Part shown: positions 1-11,313 of the stretch, in pieces
Numbering within the stretch: position 1 is the stretch's first letter
How the letters are laid out: the number at the start of each line of letters is the position of its first letter
NCBI GenBank assembly: GCA_964023205.1
Contig: OZ026842.1
Span: forward strand, 34,673,501-34,737,500
Direction: 5' to 3'
DNA length: 64,000 nt
From: Lutraria lutraria
Taxonomy: Eukaryota > Mollusca > Bivalvia > Venerida > Mactridae
Translations under genes and position numbers: made by a program
The notes under the pieces: model-generated
What the model was told of the DNA's origin: nothing
Seen by the model: only the letters and a program-made list of their open reading frames with translations
Database searches by the model: none

Positions 1-658
1 CTACATAGCCACCCGAGGTCCGTATATTGAACCTTAGAGTGAACCGAACAGGCGGACTATTTACCATCAGAAACTGTCATTTCAATTTAACATCTAACAT
101 ATTTACTGGAGCACAAATATTTTTGCATAATTAAAACCTTTATAGGTTTAATCCCATTCATAGAATTGTTGACATAAGCTTGCTATAACACAGAGATACA
201 CAATACAGAAGGTAAATATTTACCTTATTCGTACGAATTTAACTATTCCACTCCAGTTTCACAAATTTTAAACATCCCACGAAAAGACACGAACCGTGTC
301 TGACGCGTTCACTACATAAATCTGCCCCTTGCCATTAAGTTAAAACGAGAATTTACTGATTGTTAATGCACCGTTGAACACATCTGATAGAAATATACTT
401 AACTATGTGCATGCGCCAATCGGTGTTTTACATAAAAATGTTCAGTGATGAAGCAAATATTTAGAAAGTTATATGGATGTACTTTTTCTTAAGAAAGAAC
501 GTTATATGATTATAACGTTACTGTACTATGGGATGTACATAGGGTTTTGGGGAACTTAGGAAATATACATGATAAATGACGAGGGGTTGGATTTAAGACG
601 AATAAATTGTGGTAGAAATAAGGAAAGTTATACGCACATTACACTCTCTTTCCCACTT
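1..658. other. Non-coding stretch, no gene seen
   Basis: AT-rich sequence without a convincing reading frame, RNA gene or conserved motif. It leads into the pyrimidine-rich repeat that follows. Confidence 0.5.
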
Positions 659-660
659 CT

Positions 661-753
<93 letters not shown>

Positions 754-1045
754 CCTCTCGCTATATCACCCCCTCTGTACCACTACCTCTCTTTTCATTA
801 CCTCCTATACATATCACCACATCTCTCTGTATATAAATATATGTATCACTCCCTCTCTATATCTCCACCTCTCTAAATATACACCTCTATGTACCCCCTC
901 TATATACCACAACCTGTCTATATCACCCCTCTTTCTCTGCCACTCTGTTTTATCATTATACCTCTCTCATTATTCACCTCTTCATCGTTCTATTTCCTCT
1001 TTTGTTCCCACTCTAACTTACTTCGTTCACTTTGTCCCCTCTTCC
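659..1045. repeat. CT microsatellite and pyrimidine-rich tract
   Basis: An almost pure (CT)n run covers about 664-742, with a TTT interruption near 710 and CTAT units at the end. It is followed by about 300 bases of degenerate C/T-rich sequence. Open frames through it encode only Ser/Leu low complexity and are not genes. Confidence 0.9.
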
Positions 1046-2635
1046 CCTCTAGTGGATTCCACATCCCAACCCTCTCTGCATAGCAATGTTTATCTCATCC
1101 CCGTTTTGATTTCAGTTCTTTACGTGAGTTCAATGCTATTTCAATTAGGTACAGCGACCGGTTCTTCAAAGCAATTTAAATGGATTGTAATCTAACCAGT
1201 TCTAACTATACCCTTCCACAAGGAACCGACATCTTCGCCACATATGGAGGAAAATCGACATTATTGTGAAACATTTTCGATGTGAAGAAAACTGGAATAC
1301 AGACGTGTATATACTATTAGACAAACTGCAAATTTCACACTTGGTTTCAGATTATAGTTTTAAATTAACTGTATATTTTATCTACACTACAACCAGATGC
1401 CCAACAAGTCTTATTTCTGATGAAATATTGATTGGGTCACAATTATCGTCGTCAATCTTGATAATATCATTAGCAGCGACTGAAATGCAGGCGTTAAGTT
1501 TGGCACGTGTGATTCGAGCGCAACGCCCCCCGGAAATGTCGAAATTTGTCGAGTAAATACGAACATTGCCGAAGTACATTTAGTGTCATGGTGTGGCGAA
1601 TTTGGTTTTTGTGATAAACCCGAGCAGTTCCGATAGATGTGAAACTATATCACGAATGCTTACTTTAAAATGACTAATGTATGAAATCTAAGCTAACATT
1701 AAACATAAATTAAAGGCTGTTATATAAATACACTTTTAGAGACAAATTTATCCTCTAAATATTGACCACTTAGGTATTAAAGTCACAATTTTCTCTTGCG
1801 TTACCTTTGTTCATAAGAATAGGTAACATATAATAAACAACTAAGATGTAAAAAGATAGTTTCTGGTTACCCGACCTACAGTACGCTTATTTCCCCGCGA
1901 CCCTAGACTTTGCATTAGGGCCTAGTAGCGGAAAATTCCTTTCCCCGCCTTTTTCTACTTTTCCGCACGCTTTCGAGAACGGATAAAACAGCCACAGACT
2001 GTAACCTTCTCTATTTCTAATGAACATGTAACCAGAAAGAAACAAGTGTACGCATTAATACACTGAATATAATTAAAAAAAGTATAATTTAGTATCTCTC
2101 ATATCAGCTAAAAAACCTGACAAAGTGCACATTTCCCTGATACAAAATGAACAAACCAAATTTGAATTGATTTTCTATTTCCTTGAAATGAAATAACACT
2201 GCATTAACTTATTAGATATATTAAACTTAGCCTTGAAGAGTTCATGTAATGTAGGTAGGAACCCACCTGTAATGAATGCAAATTAATAATTTCACGGTGT
2301 ATTTAGTGGTTATAATAAAGTCCTTTGTTTGTCTGTATGATCAAAGTTTCTGTGTGAACCCAACATATATATTTGAACAAAACTTTAAAAACAAATAAAC
2401 CCATACAGTTGATGTTGTTGAAATGAAAGCTGGGCGGTTTTGCTTGTAAATGACAGTTTAACCTTAATGCAAGAAAACCAATTTCCAAGATGTTCAATGA
2501 AATGAATGATCTGTCTGTTATACCAACGACGTTCGATTGTAATAGTTTACTGTGTCTTCGAATTAAGCAGGGACTGTACATTATGTAATGTACTCGTAGA
2601 CACCCTGATTTAAATTAGTGCTGTCCCTGGAGTTC
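1046..2635. other. Non-coding stretch, no gene seen
   Basis: No reading frame with recognisable composition or splice structure. Short open frames (for example 1266-1556 and 2303-2581) lack any family resemblance and are treated as chance. Confidence 0.45.
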
Positions 2636-3030
2636 TGAGTGCCTTGATTGTAATCAGTAAATCATCATGGAGTAACTACCACGCAACCTCTCTAAAGCAA
2701 CACCCTATGGGAGAAGCAATTTATGTTGTTATTAAGGGTAGGTTGCTCTAGAGAGGTGAAATTAATAGTTAAATCATGAAGTAGGAAAAATCTTACTGTT
2801 GAGGGAGGTCGATGCTCAAGAGAGGGCCGCTCTGGAGAGGTTGTACTGTACTTTTATATCACGACCTCATCAATTAGTCGAGCACTTATTGTCTGATTGG
2901 TTTTCAATATTTCCTCAACATTTCAATTTAATAATAAGACTATCTCACTATTAAGAACAGAACAGAACTATTAAGATCACTTCCGTTTGGTCTAAAAGGT
3001 GGTCTTACTATCGAGTTTGTACTGTATTTG
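2636..3030. repeat. Dispersed repeat remnants
   Basis: The stretch contains several versions of a motif around 'ctctagagaggtt' and 'gagaggttgtactgta' (about 2690, 2745, 2830-2852) and a related 'gtttgtactgta' end near 3015. A matching 'ggagaggttgcactgta' occurs at about 16,830. The recurrence within the window shows a dispersed repeat; its class is not clear. Confidence 0.35.
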
Positions 3031-4190
3031 ATTACATGAAAAAAAAACAGTTTCCGGTTCTTTGTATCAATTCCGTCAAATCACATGAGTAAGGTTTAAA
3101 TCTCGGATTTTATCCGGTCTTACGCGAAACCGGTAAAATGTATCATATAAGCCATGTAATGAAATAAATGAAAGGATTTTTTTCTTTGCATTATCAGCCT
3201 GTTTTAAAGGTTATACACTCAATGTTATAAAATAATTTCTTTTCAAGTTTAACGAGAGCTTCTTCATCAAAGAGTTGCATTTTACCTACCTGCATGAGAA
3301 ACACGTACACACGAATACGCTCCTGACTCAAAACTTGAAGTATCCTTTTAAACTTTGTTAGAGTACAAACTACACCGTTTCACATACCAAACTGATTCAA
3401 ATTTAAATCCTGTTATACTCCACCCGTTGTATAAAACAGTTGCATTATATTATCATGGGTTGTAATTAAATTCCGCTCCTATTCAATTTGCGGTCGATTG
3501 TCTGTAACACGTATGTTAAAAAATTGACGGAAAATATATGCCACTATGCATGGAAATATTTTTGTTGCAGTAATATAAATCTGAAAATTGAATTAGATTA
3601 GGTAAAAGCATTGTTGCAGTAAATACCAGGTCATAAGAAAGCTTCAATGCCCTCGAGATAAATTTCTACAATTTTGATAATTCACATACTCGTTAAAATT
3701 GCTAAGTGATTGTGTATAATTCTCTCAGATAGCCATTGTGCTATCGACAGATTGAATAAACATTTGTATCTAAATGATTTTATTCCCCAGAACGTAACCG
3801 CCATAAAAATGTTCATATCACACGGTTTTTATCAATTTTTTACGGACAGTCATTGAAACTTTATTACTATGTTGCTATGCAATAGCGAGAACGCACTCTG
3901 CAATTTCTGAAATTTCGACCATAAAAATAAAACAGGGAATGTGCTAATTTTTGACAGAGCATGTATACGTGTATATTCCTCGTATTTATAAATAATATTT
4001 CATTTTTAGGACAAGTAAAGCGAATGTTATTTTTTTCCAAAATGTGTTTTATAAATTTATTTTAATAGACAAATTTGTTTTAAATACTTGACAGGAAAAT
4101 ATATTTCTTATTTATACAGACAAAGAAATCTGTTTTTGTTTTTTCTCAAATATTATAATCCTCAATTTGATTCATCGTTTTCAGCGGGTT
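3031..4190. other. Non-coding stretch, no gene seen
   Basis: AT-rich sequence, nothing recognisable on either strand. Confidence 0.45.
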
Positions 4191-4230
4191 TGATATAACC
4201 AAGGACTTATATGTGATAAATATAAGCCGA

Positions 4231-4313
4231 AAACTGTCCATTATGAAAAATATTGGAGTGTTTGAGGCGCGTAGCGCCGAAGACACTCCAATATTTTACA
4301 TAATGGGCAGTTT
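4231..4313. repeat. Long hairpin (subterminal palindrome)
   Basis: Left arm 4231-4260 and right arm about 4281-4313 pair over almost their whole length: 'aaactgtccattatg' with 'cataatgggcagttt', and 'aatattggagtgt' with 'acactccaatatt'. The GC-rich tip 'gaggcgcgtagcgccgaag' contains its own inner palindrome. Confidence 0.75.
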
Positions 4314-4921
4314 GAGGTTTATATGTAACTTAAATCATTTCGATAGGATTACACAATTCATTGACCATGACAATTTATCATTCTTAAAGGCATCCGTCCA
4401 CTTAATCATTCTAGTTCCCAATGACAATCAAGTGATTCATATTGATTTTCTTTCCTGTTTTTTTTTTGGATAATACACTTTACCCATTAAAAGTCACTAA
4501 AGAAGACTATTGGCTTTAAAAAAGTAGTAGGGATTCATTTACTTGCATTATTATGACCAGATAAATAGATAAAATAGCGTTTGAATTTAACTGCTTAAAA
4601 GCCATCACGGAAGGTACCTTCAAATCAACTCTTTCAATCACACTGCACGGGTAGCACGAGGAATATACATTTTATTCGAACCTATTCGCATCGACTCAAG
4701 TCGTGTCATTCCTATGTATTCATTTGTTGGGAATGGGTTTGTAAAGCAGCGTGGAACAATGTGGAAGATGTGAATAGGAAAAACTGTTTATGTAGGATTT
4801 CCGTCTAACATTTTTGTTTGATTAATTTGTTATATTTCAAGGTATGAATTGTATTGAAAATTTGTACATAATGAGTATTATGAAATTTGATCAATTGATT
4901 CTTCATATATATTGTTTGTTG

Positions 4922-5020
4922 TAATAGGAGGAATATAATGCAACCGGTGCGGGGCTTAACCCGCAATCTCCTGCTTGCAAGTTAGAAAGCTCTACCAACT
5001 GAGCTTATCGGGTTATTAAT
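4922..5020 (-). repeat. tRNA-derived SINE-like element, copy 1
   Basis: Read on the minus strand, it has a tRNA A-box-like 'agctcagttggtagag', an anticodon-arm-like region with 'cttgcaag', and a degenerate B box 'gggttaagcccc', where a normal gene would have GGTTCRAnnCC. The broken B box argues against a working tRNA. A diverged copy lies 270 bases further on. Confidence 0.4.
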
Positions 5021-5189
5021 ATTACAGCCAGTTCATAAATACAAGTACAATGTACAGTACTGCTACATTCATCCTACTGTTTTATTCAAATTAATTTATC
5101 GCGACAACCAGAGTTTTTTTTACTAACCCAATCTTTGCTTCACCCTAAGTGTAGTATTCCAAGGTTGATCTCACATTCATGTCACCAAA

Positions 5190-5290
5190 GGTAATAGGAA
5201 GAGGAAATTAATGTACCCGATGCGTGGCTCGAATCCTCGACCTACTTCTTGCAAGTCAGATGCCTGCGAACTGAACTAATCGGACAGTAC
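5190..5290 (-). repeat. tRNA-derived SINE-like element, copy 2
   Basis: It aligns to the copy at 4922-5020 from the shared 'gtaatagga' start through 'cttgcaagt' to the end. On the minus strand the B box is better kept ('ggattcgagcc') while the A-box region is degraded. The two direct copies suggest the same tRNA-like repeat family. Confidence 0.4.
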
Positions 5291-5627
5291 TACAAGTACT
5301 ATGATACAGTACTGCTACATTTTCATTAAAAGACCATGGACTTCTATACATACGAGATACCCCTCGTATATACAAGTCCTTGACAAGACTCGTAAGATAT
5401 ATTTATTTTCAGATCATTAAAGCATTCTATAATCTTACGCATGCGTCGTTGTCAGTGTCCAAATTTGAGTTGCAGCCCAATATGTCGACTACACTCCAAT
5501 ATTACAAAAAATAACGGACAGCTGTCCATTCAGAGCGATCCGTTCGTAAAATTATTGGACAGTGAGAACAAAAGGATGACGTCACAGGAATGATTTAAAC
5601 ATACATATAAGTCCTTGATATAACTCA

Positions 5628-7340
5628 AAATTTGATAAGCCATGATATTGTAAATTCATTTGCAGTTATCATTGAAAATAATCGTCTTTTCAGAAAAAAT
5701 GAAGTATATCATTAATTAATTTTTTTTTTATATGACAATGTATTCTTTATTTAATTTTCCTGACTTAACATTTAGATCGGTACTAACGTAGGATTTATTT
5801 TAATCTATACTCTAATATTTACTCAAGGGAAGTAAATCTTACAAGCGAGTGTTAATTACTGATTGTCCCCCTTTAACTAAGCAGAAATCTGACATTGTCA
5901 GACAAAATAACTACAGAGAAACGAAAGTGAATGGAATAATTCCAGACAAGACGCCAAAACTCCATTTCTTAAAAAGGAGGCTTAACGTTAACCCTTTTAG
6001 AATGAATCAAAATAATAAACTGGTTCCCGTTCCATGTTGTAATGTACTGAAGTATGCATTTATGTACAGAAAGAGTCAACGCGAACCAGTTTATCAAAAA
6101 CAAAATGGTAATTTCTCTTAACACTTTATTAAATTGGCAGTAAATGTAATGAAAACGGTGCACCCCTGACGTTACCGTCCAATAAAAAAAATATGTTTAT
6201 TTTCTCTTTTCTGATGTTGTTGTTGTTGTTTTTTTTGTTTTTTTTTGTCTGACAGATTTCGTATAATTCGAGTACATGAGTATTTGTATTTTGATAATCA
6301 TGGGACGTAGACTGCTGACATCCAAAATAAATTCTTATTACTTCTAGTCAATAGTGTATCACTGTATACATAAATATATATAAAAAAAGGCATTTTACAT
6401 GTTATTGCGTTCCTGATTAATGTAGTATAATGTCCTAAATATTGTGATATTTCTGTTAACGAAAATTAAATTACATATTCATTATTATAATAATAAACTA
6501 TTCAATCACTTGACCGACGAATTTATCTTCTTACTGGAAAATATTATAATACACAAAACTCATAAAGATTACACAATGTGTTTATTTCTACATCTCAGTA
6601 TACTAATACATTTCAATATCAAAATTTTGTTTGAATAATAATTAACTACTGACAATAAAGTACGATCACAAAACATTACCAAAAATATCCAATGAATGTC
6701 CACACATTTATACATGTATTAATACAACTAAGTTCATAGAATAAATATCAAAATGGAAAAAAACATACTTTGAGACAATGTTGCAATATTTACTAAATAG
6801 AGCACCACAACATAGACAGATATGGTGAACTCAAAATTAGTGTATTCGTATACTCCGAATGATTATTGTTGTGGATAAGGTGAAATATGGATATAATGAA
6901 ATACTGAATTAATCGTGTCACCAGGAATTTCGCAAAACCCGTATTCTGCAGTATTATCATCATAATATCAATGAGGTAGAAAAAAGTGATATTGTTGTAA
7001 AGGAAATACTTGATCAAAAACAAAAATACAAAGATATCTGAGTGTGGATACATTATTATAGTAATATGACAATTCAAACATTTTCCAGAAACATTCGTTC
7101 TATATTATGTCAAAATATGTCCATGCAAATGTTTTAGTCTAATTGCAAACCATGAGGCCGATAATACTTAAATATTGTCTACACGTCATGACTATTATGA
7201 GGAAACATCATTTGGTGGCGTAAAAAAATAAATTAAGAATTTTCCGAAATTTGGAAGTTCCGGTTTTAGAAGTACGACCCGCACTGAAAATAGAAGTCAA
7301 CGTCTGATCCGTGACACTTCAAGATCTTGAAATATCAGGT
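5628..7340. other. Non-coding stretch, 3' flank of GPCR 1
   Basis: AT-rich sequence. The part next to 7340 would include the 3' UTR of the minus-strand GPCR, but no clear polyadenylation signal is visible close to the stop. The open frames here (5849-6121 +, 6793-7077 -) are unrecognised and most likely chance. Confidence 0.4.
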
Positions 7341-8330
7341 TTAAGCCCTCGAAAAACAGTCTTTGAATATTTTCATAACGGCTTGTCTGAAGTACTGACC
7401 GCTTAGGAAATAAACAAAGAAGTTTAAAGCACAACTAACCAGACTTAGATACGAGATAACTGAATGTAAGTAAAATGTCGTCAATTCCGGTAGGTTAGTG
7501 ACGGCATCGAGTCCCAAGTACTGCCAAATGGAAAACGGCAGTTTGGTTAACACAAAAACTATGTTTGTATTGATCAAAATGAAGGTAGTTGCAACGTTCT
7601 GTCTGCTATAGGACCGCATCCTGTTTTTCAGTTTATATAGTATAATAATTGTGCCGATAAAAGTTGTAGCGAACGGGAACACAAAGGTCAAGGCCGTATT
7701 AAAAACTATGTATAATTGCTCAAATGCTTCATTGTTCAGAACATTGGGCATCAAGATGAACCCGCACCATTTGTGAGAGTCCATGGTAGCAAAGCCTGTA
7801 TACTCATATTGAAACACGAAGTAAAGAGTGAAGAAAACCCATAAGATAAGAAGCTGCACCAGAGCTAACTTCTTGCTACAAACCAGTTTTACCTTATGAG
7901 GTATGGTGACACACAGGACACGCTCGATAGTTATCAAAGCCAGCGTGTTTGACGATAAACACAACATTGTCTTCGGAACTGCCGCAATTTTACAAGTTAT
8001 TTCAAAAGAAATTGTAAAATACCTTTCAACTAACCCGAACCCAACTCCCGCAATCGCAAGAAGTGTATCGGAAATAGCCAATGATATGAAAAATATATGC
8101 GTGGAGGTAAATCCAATGTTACCGCATGTTAAGGTAACAACAATAAGTGAATTACCAATCAAGGAAAGCAGTACAATGATGATCTCAAAGAATACTCTAA
8201 CGAAATAATCATCTGAATCGACTTCTGATGGATATATGTATAATTCATACAAGCTTCCATTGAAATCATAGTAGGATCCGTTGTAAGTTTCATTGCTAAC
8301 AACAAAATATTCTTCACTGTCTTGATACAT
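7341..8330 (-). CDS. Rhodopsin-class G-protein-coupled receptor 1
   Basis: A 329-aa seven-transmembrane receptor. The extracellular N terminus (residues 1-46) is Tyr/Asp-rich with three N-glycosylation sites (NET13, NGS17, NGS24). TM1 is at about 47-68 with N60, TM2 at 78-98 with the LAISD motif (D88), and TM3 at 113-137 with the disulfide Cys113. E-R-V replaces DRY at 136-138. TM4 has W164, loop 2 has Cys189, TM5 has P219, TM6 has a Leu-Pro at 264-265 instead of CWxP, and TM7 ends N-F-F-V-Y (303-307) instead of NPxxY. A short basic tail follows. The coding region is intronless, but a splice acceptor (ttttttttcag) lies 10 nt before the ATG, so a 5' UTR exon lies upstream. The overall pattern resembles lophotrochozoan peptide receptors (FMRFamide or secretagogue-like); the ligand cannot be read from the sequence. 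It is paralogous to the receptor at 11.3-12.3 kb. Confidence 0.93.
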   Translation of the reverse strand: MYQDSEEYFVVSNETYNGSYYDFNGSLYELYIYPSEVDSDDYFVRVFFEIIIVLLSLIGNSLIVVTLTCGNIGFTSTHIFFISLAISDTLLAIAGVGFGLVERYFTISFEITCKIAAVPKTMLCLSSNTLALITIERVLCVTIPHKVKLVCSKKLALVQLLILWVFFTLYFVFQYEYTGFATMDSHKWCGFILMPNVLNNEAFEQLYIVFNTALTFVFPFATTFIGTIIILYKLKNRMRSYSRQNVATTFILINTNIVFVLTKLPFSIWQYLGLDAVTNLPELTTFYLHSVISYLSLVSCALNFFVYFLSGQYFRQAVMKIFKDCFSRA

Positions 8331-8341
8331 CTTCGGATGCC
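8331..8341 (-). other. 5' UTR segment and splice acceptor of GPCR 1
   Basis: On the minus strand, 'aatattttttttcag' followed by 'gcatccgaag' leads straight into the ATG. The upstream UTR exon itself could not be located. GPCR 2 has the same arrangement. Confidence 0.6.
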
Positions 8342-8567
8342 TGAAAAAAATATTAATTTATTTAAGATAAATAATCTTTTGCTTCGCCACTCGAGCGTTA
8401 TTACAATACAAATACACATACACATACCACTGATATGGTTCTATTTGCTGAGATATATAACAACAATAAGCATATATGGTGAAAATGTTATTTCATTTAT
8501 CAAAATGACGGTTTAATCTATTAATCTATAATTAATCTTATACAATGTATAACAACTAAATATATAG

Positions 8568-8711
8568 AGAATAATAGGTTAGTGTCGTGGATGAGTAAGT
8601 TTATCTGGCAAGGCGGAGGAATTTATCGGGTGAGCCGAAGGCGAATCCGATAATTTCCGCAGCCGAGCCGGATAAACTTTTACTCAATCCACGACACTAA
8701 CCTATTATTCT
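8568..8711. repeat. 144-bp foldback hairpin
   Basis: Left arm 'gaataataggttagtgtcgtgg' region (8568-8606) is the inverse of 8670-8711 ('ccacgacactaacctattattc'). The inner part also pairs ('gcggaggaatttatcgg' with 'ccgataatttccgc'), so nearly the full length can fold. The tip carries 'gagccgaaggcga', which resembles in style the GC-rich tip of the hairpin at 4231-4313. Confidence 0.8.
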
Positions 8712-9114
8712 ATTTATCCAGTCACTGAATTTGCTTAAATAAGGAAAAAAACTCGGTACTATTTAGCTACTTTTTCATTAATCTGCGCGTAACGTCACGT
8801 TCGTTCAATGACGTCACGATAAACAAATACAAATACAAAATAATAAACAACGACGTCGGACATCTTGATAACGTTATGTAGACGCAGGTAAGTCGTGGAA
8901 CATTTATCGATCAACCTCAGTTCATTTTGGCTAGGAAAACCGCACCCCCGGGCACTGAATTTCAACCGGCGACTCTGTTATAAGAAATAGTCCGTCAGAT
9001 CACGTGGTCAGGTTACGGTTTATCACAAGTCACGTGGTCAGGTGACCTAATAAAGCAAAGTTTATTAGGCACCCTGTTATCTGGTCGATTTTGCCGGAAG
9101 TGACTGGATAAATA
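8711..9114. mobile_element. Short inverted-repeat element (MITE-like)
   Basis: 'tatttatccagtcact' at 8711-8726 is matched by its exact reverse complement at 9099-9114, giving 16-bp terminal inverted repeats around 400 bases with no coding capacity. It abuts the 144-bp hairpin, so the two may form one composite insertion. Direct repeats of 'cacgtggtcaggt' occur inside at about 9001 and 9032. Confidence 0.5.
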
Positions 9115-11060
9115 ACAGACCAAGTTTTTATTGTAACTAATAACATAACATGGAAGAAAACAAAAAAAAAACGTTTCATTATTTCTGAAGATTTATTTCG
9201 TACCTACTTCAGATAATTTGCACTTTAAAATTCATTTCCTGTTATTCGACACAAAAACATGTTTAATGACAAAACCGTTATTCCAATTTGCAAATTTCAT
9301 TATAGTTTTTAGTGCATAACTAAAGGTTTTACTCGAAAGTTTTAGTAGAACTAAATGCATACAATTTTAGAGTGATGAAATTCGTTTCAGAATATCACGG
9401 GCCAACTATTTCCTATTTCAGTATATTTTTTTCATTCAGTTTGTAAATTAATTTCCTTGCAGAACCAAATAATTACTAGTAAACAGTTCCAAAAACCATT
9501 CATAAAACGTATACATTCAAATGATATTCATTAAACATTTGTAAATCAAGCTATATTTTCTAAATGAAATTAAACTAAAACGTATATTTAAATAGTACCC
9601 ACTCTTGATACTTCGTGCGTTTAGACGGAATGCAATTCCACAGCCAAACTTCAGTAATAGTTTATCAACCTTTGGACAAACAGAATAAAAGACATGCCAA
9701 GATGACGAACTTGTGTACTACATAAAAATGAATATGAAAACAGGAATCTTAAATAAGTCTAACAACACTCGGTAATAACTAATCCACTAATCGTCATTCA
9801 TACATACTGCTTGTCCAGTTCGAATAACACTTTTACAAATAATTTCTAATTGTCTTTTCTTATTGTTATCTCGAACGAGTGTCTAGATATAATTTACAGA
9901 GTATCTACAAGAGACTGCAAACCGATAAATAAATGATGTTAAAACCAGCAATAAGCTGAATATAAAGTAATATATTTCAAAACTGTAAAATGATACCTAT
10001 TTTTTTTTCAATAATCTTTTGTATTATGATGTACTAATTAATTCATTTACCACGCTACGTGGGCTAAATTATGTAAAATATATTTCTATAAAATAAATTT
10101 GCAATAAATCTTGTATTTCACAAATTGCCGGAAATCCATAGTATTGTTAGTAGCAATATTAAATGATGTAATATTTATCTCCGAGCTAGAATATAAGTTT
10201 TTTTTATTATCATCTATTCCTATCACAGGTGAATTGTGATCTATATTGAAAACATATATGAAGTTATTAGTTTGAATCCGACAATTTAGTTGTTTAGATA
10301 CAAAATAACACGATAATATATAATAACAGGAAAAAATAGAAATCGTACAGTAAAGTGCAGTAGAACCTCGCCAGAGCACCCCTCTCTTTTAGTTAATCTG
10401 GTTCGTAGTCCTGGATTATGTACAAGTGCTAACTCATCTACTGAAATCATTCAAATCAGCGAGGAAAACGAAGGACCTTATACACGATGTTTTCAACCAA
10501 TTCTTCAATGAGAACATGTACCGCGTCAAAGGTTCGAATTCACTAAGCTGAGATCTATAGATATAATGCTCTCCATTTTAATCTAGCTAGAATTTACAAC
10601 ATACTCTACAAATTAAATAACAAAATGGACAACACAGAACAGAACATTACATATACCCAACAAAACACTTAATACATAAAACAAGTTCTCAAACCAGTCA
10701 ATGCAGCTTAAATCTCTATTTCACATAACATGTATTGACATAGCATAGACAAAACTCACAATAACAACATACATGAAAGAATTTGAACAAAAATGAAATC
10801 ATATTTTTCGAACAAGCTTCCAAAGTCATTTTAAAGAATTTAGAGTCACACATTTTTTTCTCATTTCTCAAGGAAACGGAAATATACTAACCCTTTTTAC
10901 AGCGAGTTCTACCGTCTAAGTAACATAATAATATATATAGAAATGTTGCAGTAAATACATAGTAACACCATTTAAATCATTTATACACGTTGACAAATTA
11001 TGTACAATAAGTATAGACTTTCCAAATATACTCGTTCCAACATGTACACCGAGAGACGCA
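9115..11060. other. Intergenic stretch between the GPCR genes
   Basis: AT-rich, no gene recognised. It should hold the promoter and UTR exon of GPCR 1 and the 3' flank of GPCR 2, but neither can be placed with confidence. Confidence 0.4.
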
Positions 11061-11065
11061 TTATT

Positions 11066-11255
11066 CAATGTTCAAGAAGAAGTGTTTGTGAAACCCCTGT
11101 GACCTTGACCTAGTGACCTCAAAATCGATATGGGTATTATACATGTGATGACCAACCTCCAAACCAAATCTGAGGAGCTTGGCCAATAGTTCTCTAGATA
11201 TTGCCAGGACAAGGTTTGGTTACGGACGGACAAACCGACCGACCGACATGTGCAA
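11066..11255. repeat. Dispersed repeat with 'gtgaccttgacctagtgacct'
   Basis: The segment carries 'tgaccttgacctagtgacctc', then 'aaaatcgatatgggtattat' and 'gatattgccaggacaaggtt', and ends in 'acggacggacaaaccgaccg'. This wording is typical of high-copy bivalve repeats, from established knowledge. The 62-aa minus-strand open frame through it is not a gene. Confidence 0.6.
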
Positions 11256-11313
11256 AGCAATATACTGAAGTAGAAAAGGGCGAATAACTACTACAAACCA
11301 ATCGAACAGAAAT

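Larger units (their letters stand above)
4191..5627. mobile_element. Inverted-repeat-bounded element (non-autonomous, about 1.4 kb)
   Basis: The ends carry an inverted repeat: 'caaggacttatatgt' at 4200-4214 is the exact reverse complement of 4...'acatataagtccttg' at 5603-5617, with flanking 'gatata' similarity on both sides. A further partial copy of the end sequence lies near 5372-5386. Subterminal motifs are shared in inverse orientation (actccaatatt and actgtccatt at both ends). No transposase is present. Two tRNA-like repeats sit inside. I read it as a foldback or MITE-like element; target-site duplications were not resolved. Confidence 0.45.

Noticed and set aside
569..1195. 208-aa open frame on the plus strand
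   Set aside because: Its core is the CT microsatellite read as Ser/Leu; there is no other evidence for a gene.
4922..5290. Possible tRNA genes
   Set aside because: The A or B boxes are broken and the acceptor stems do not pair; better read as tRNA-derived repeats.
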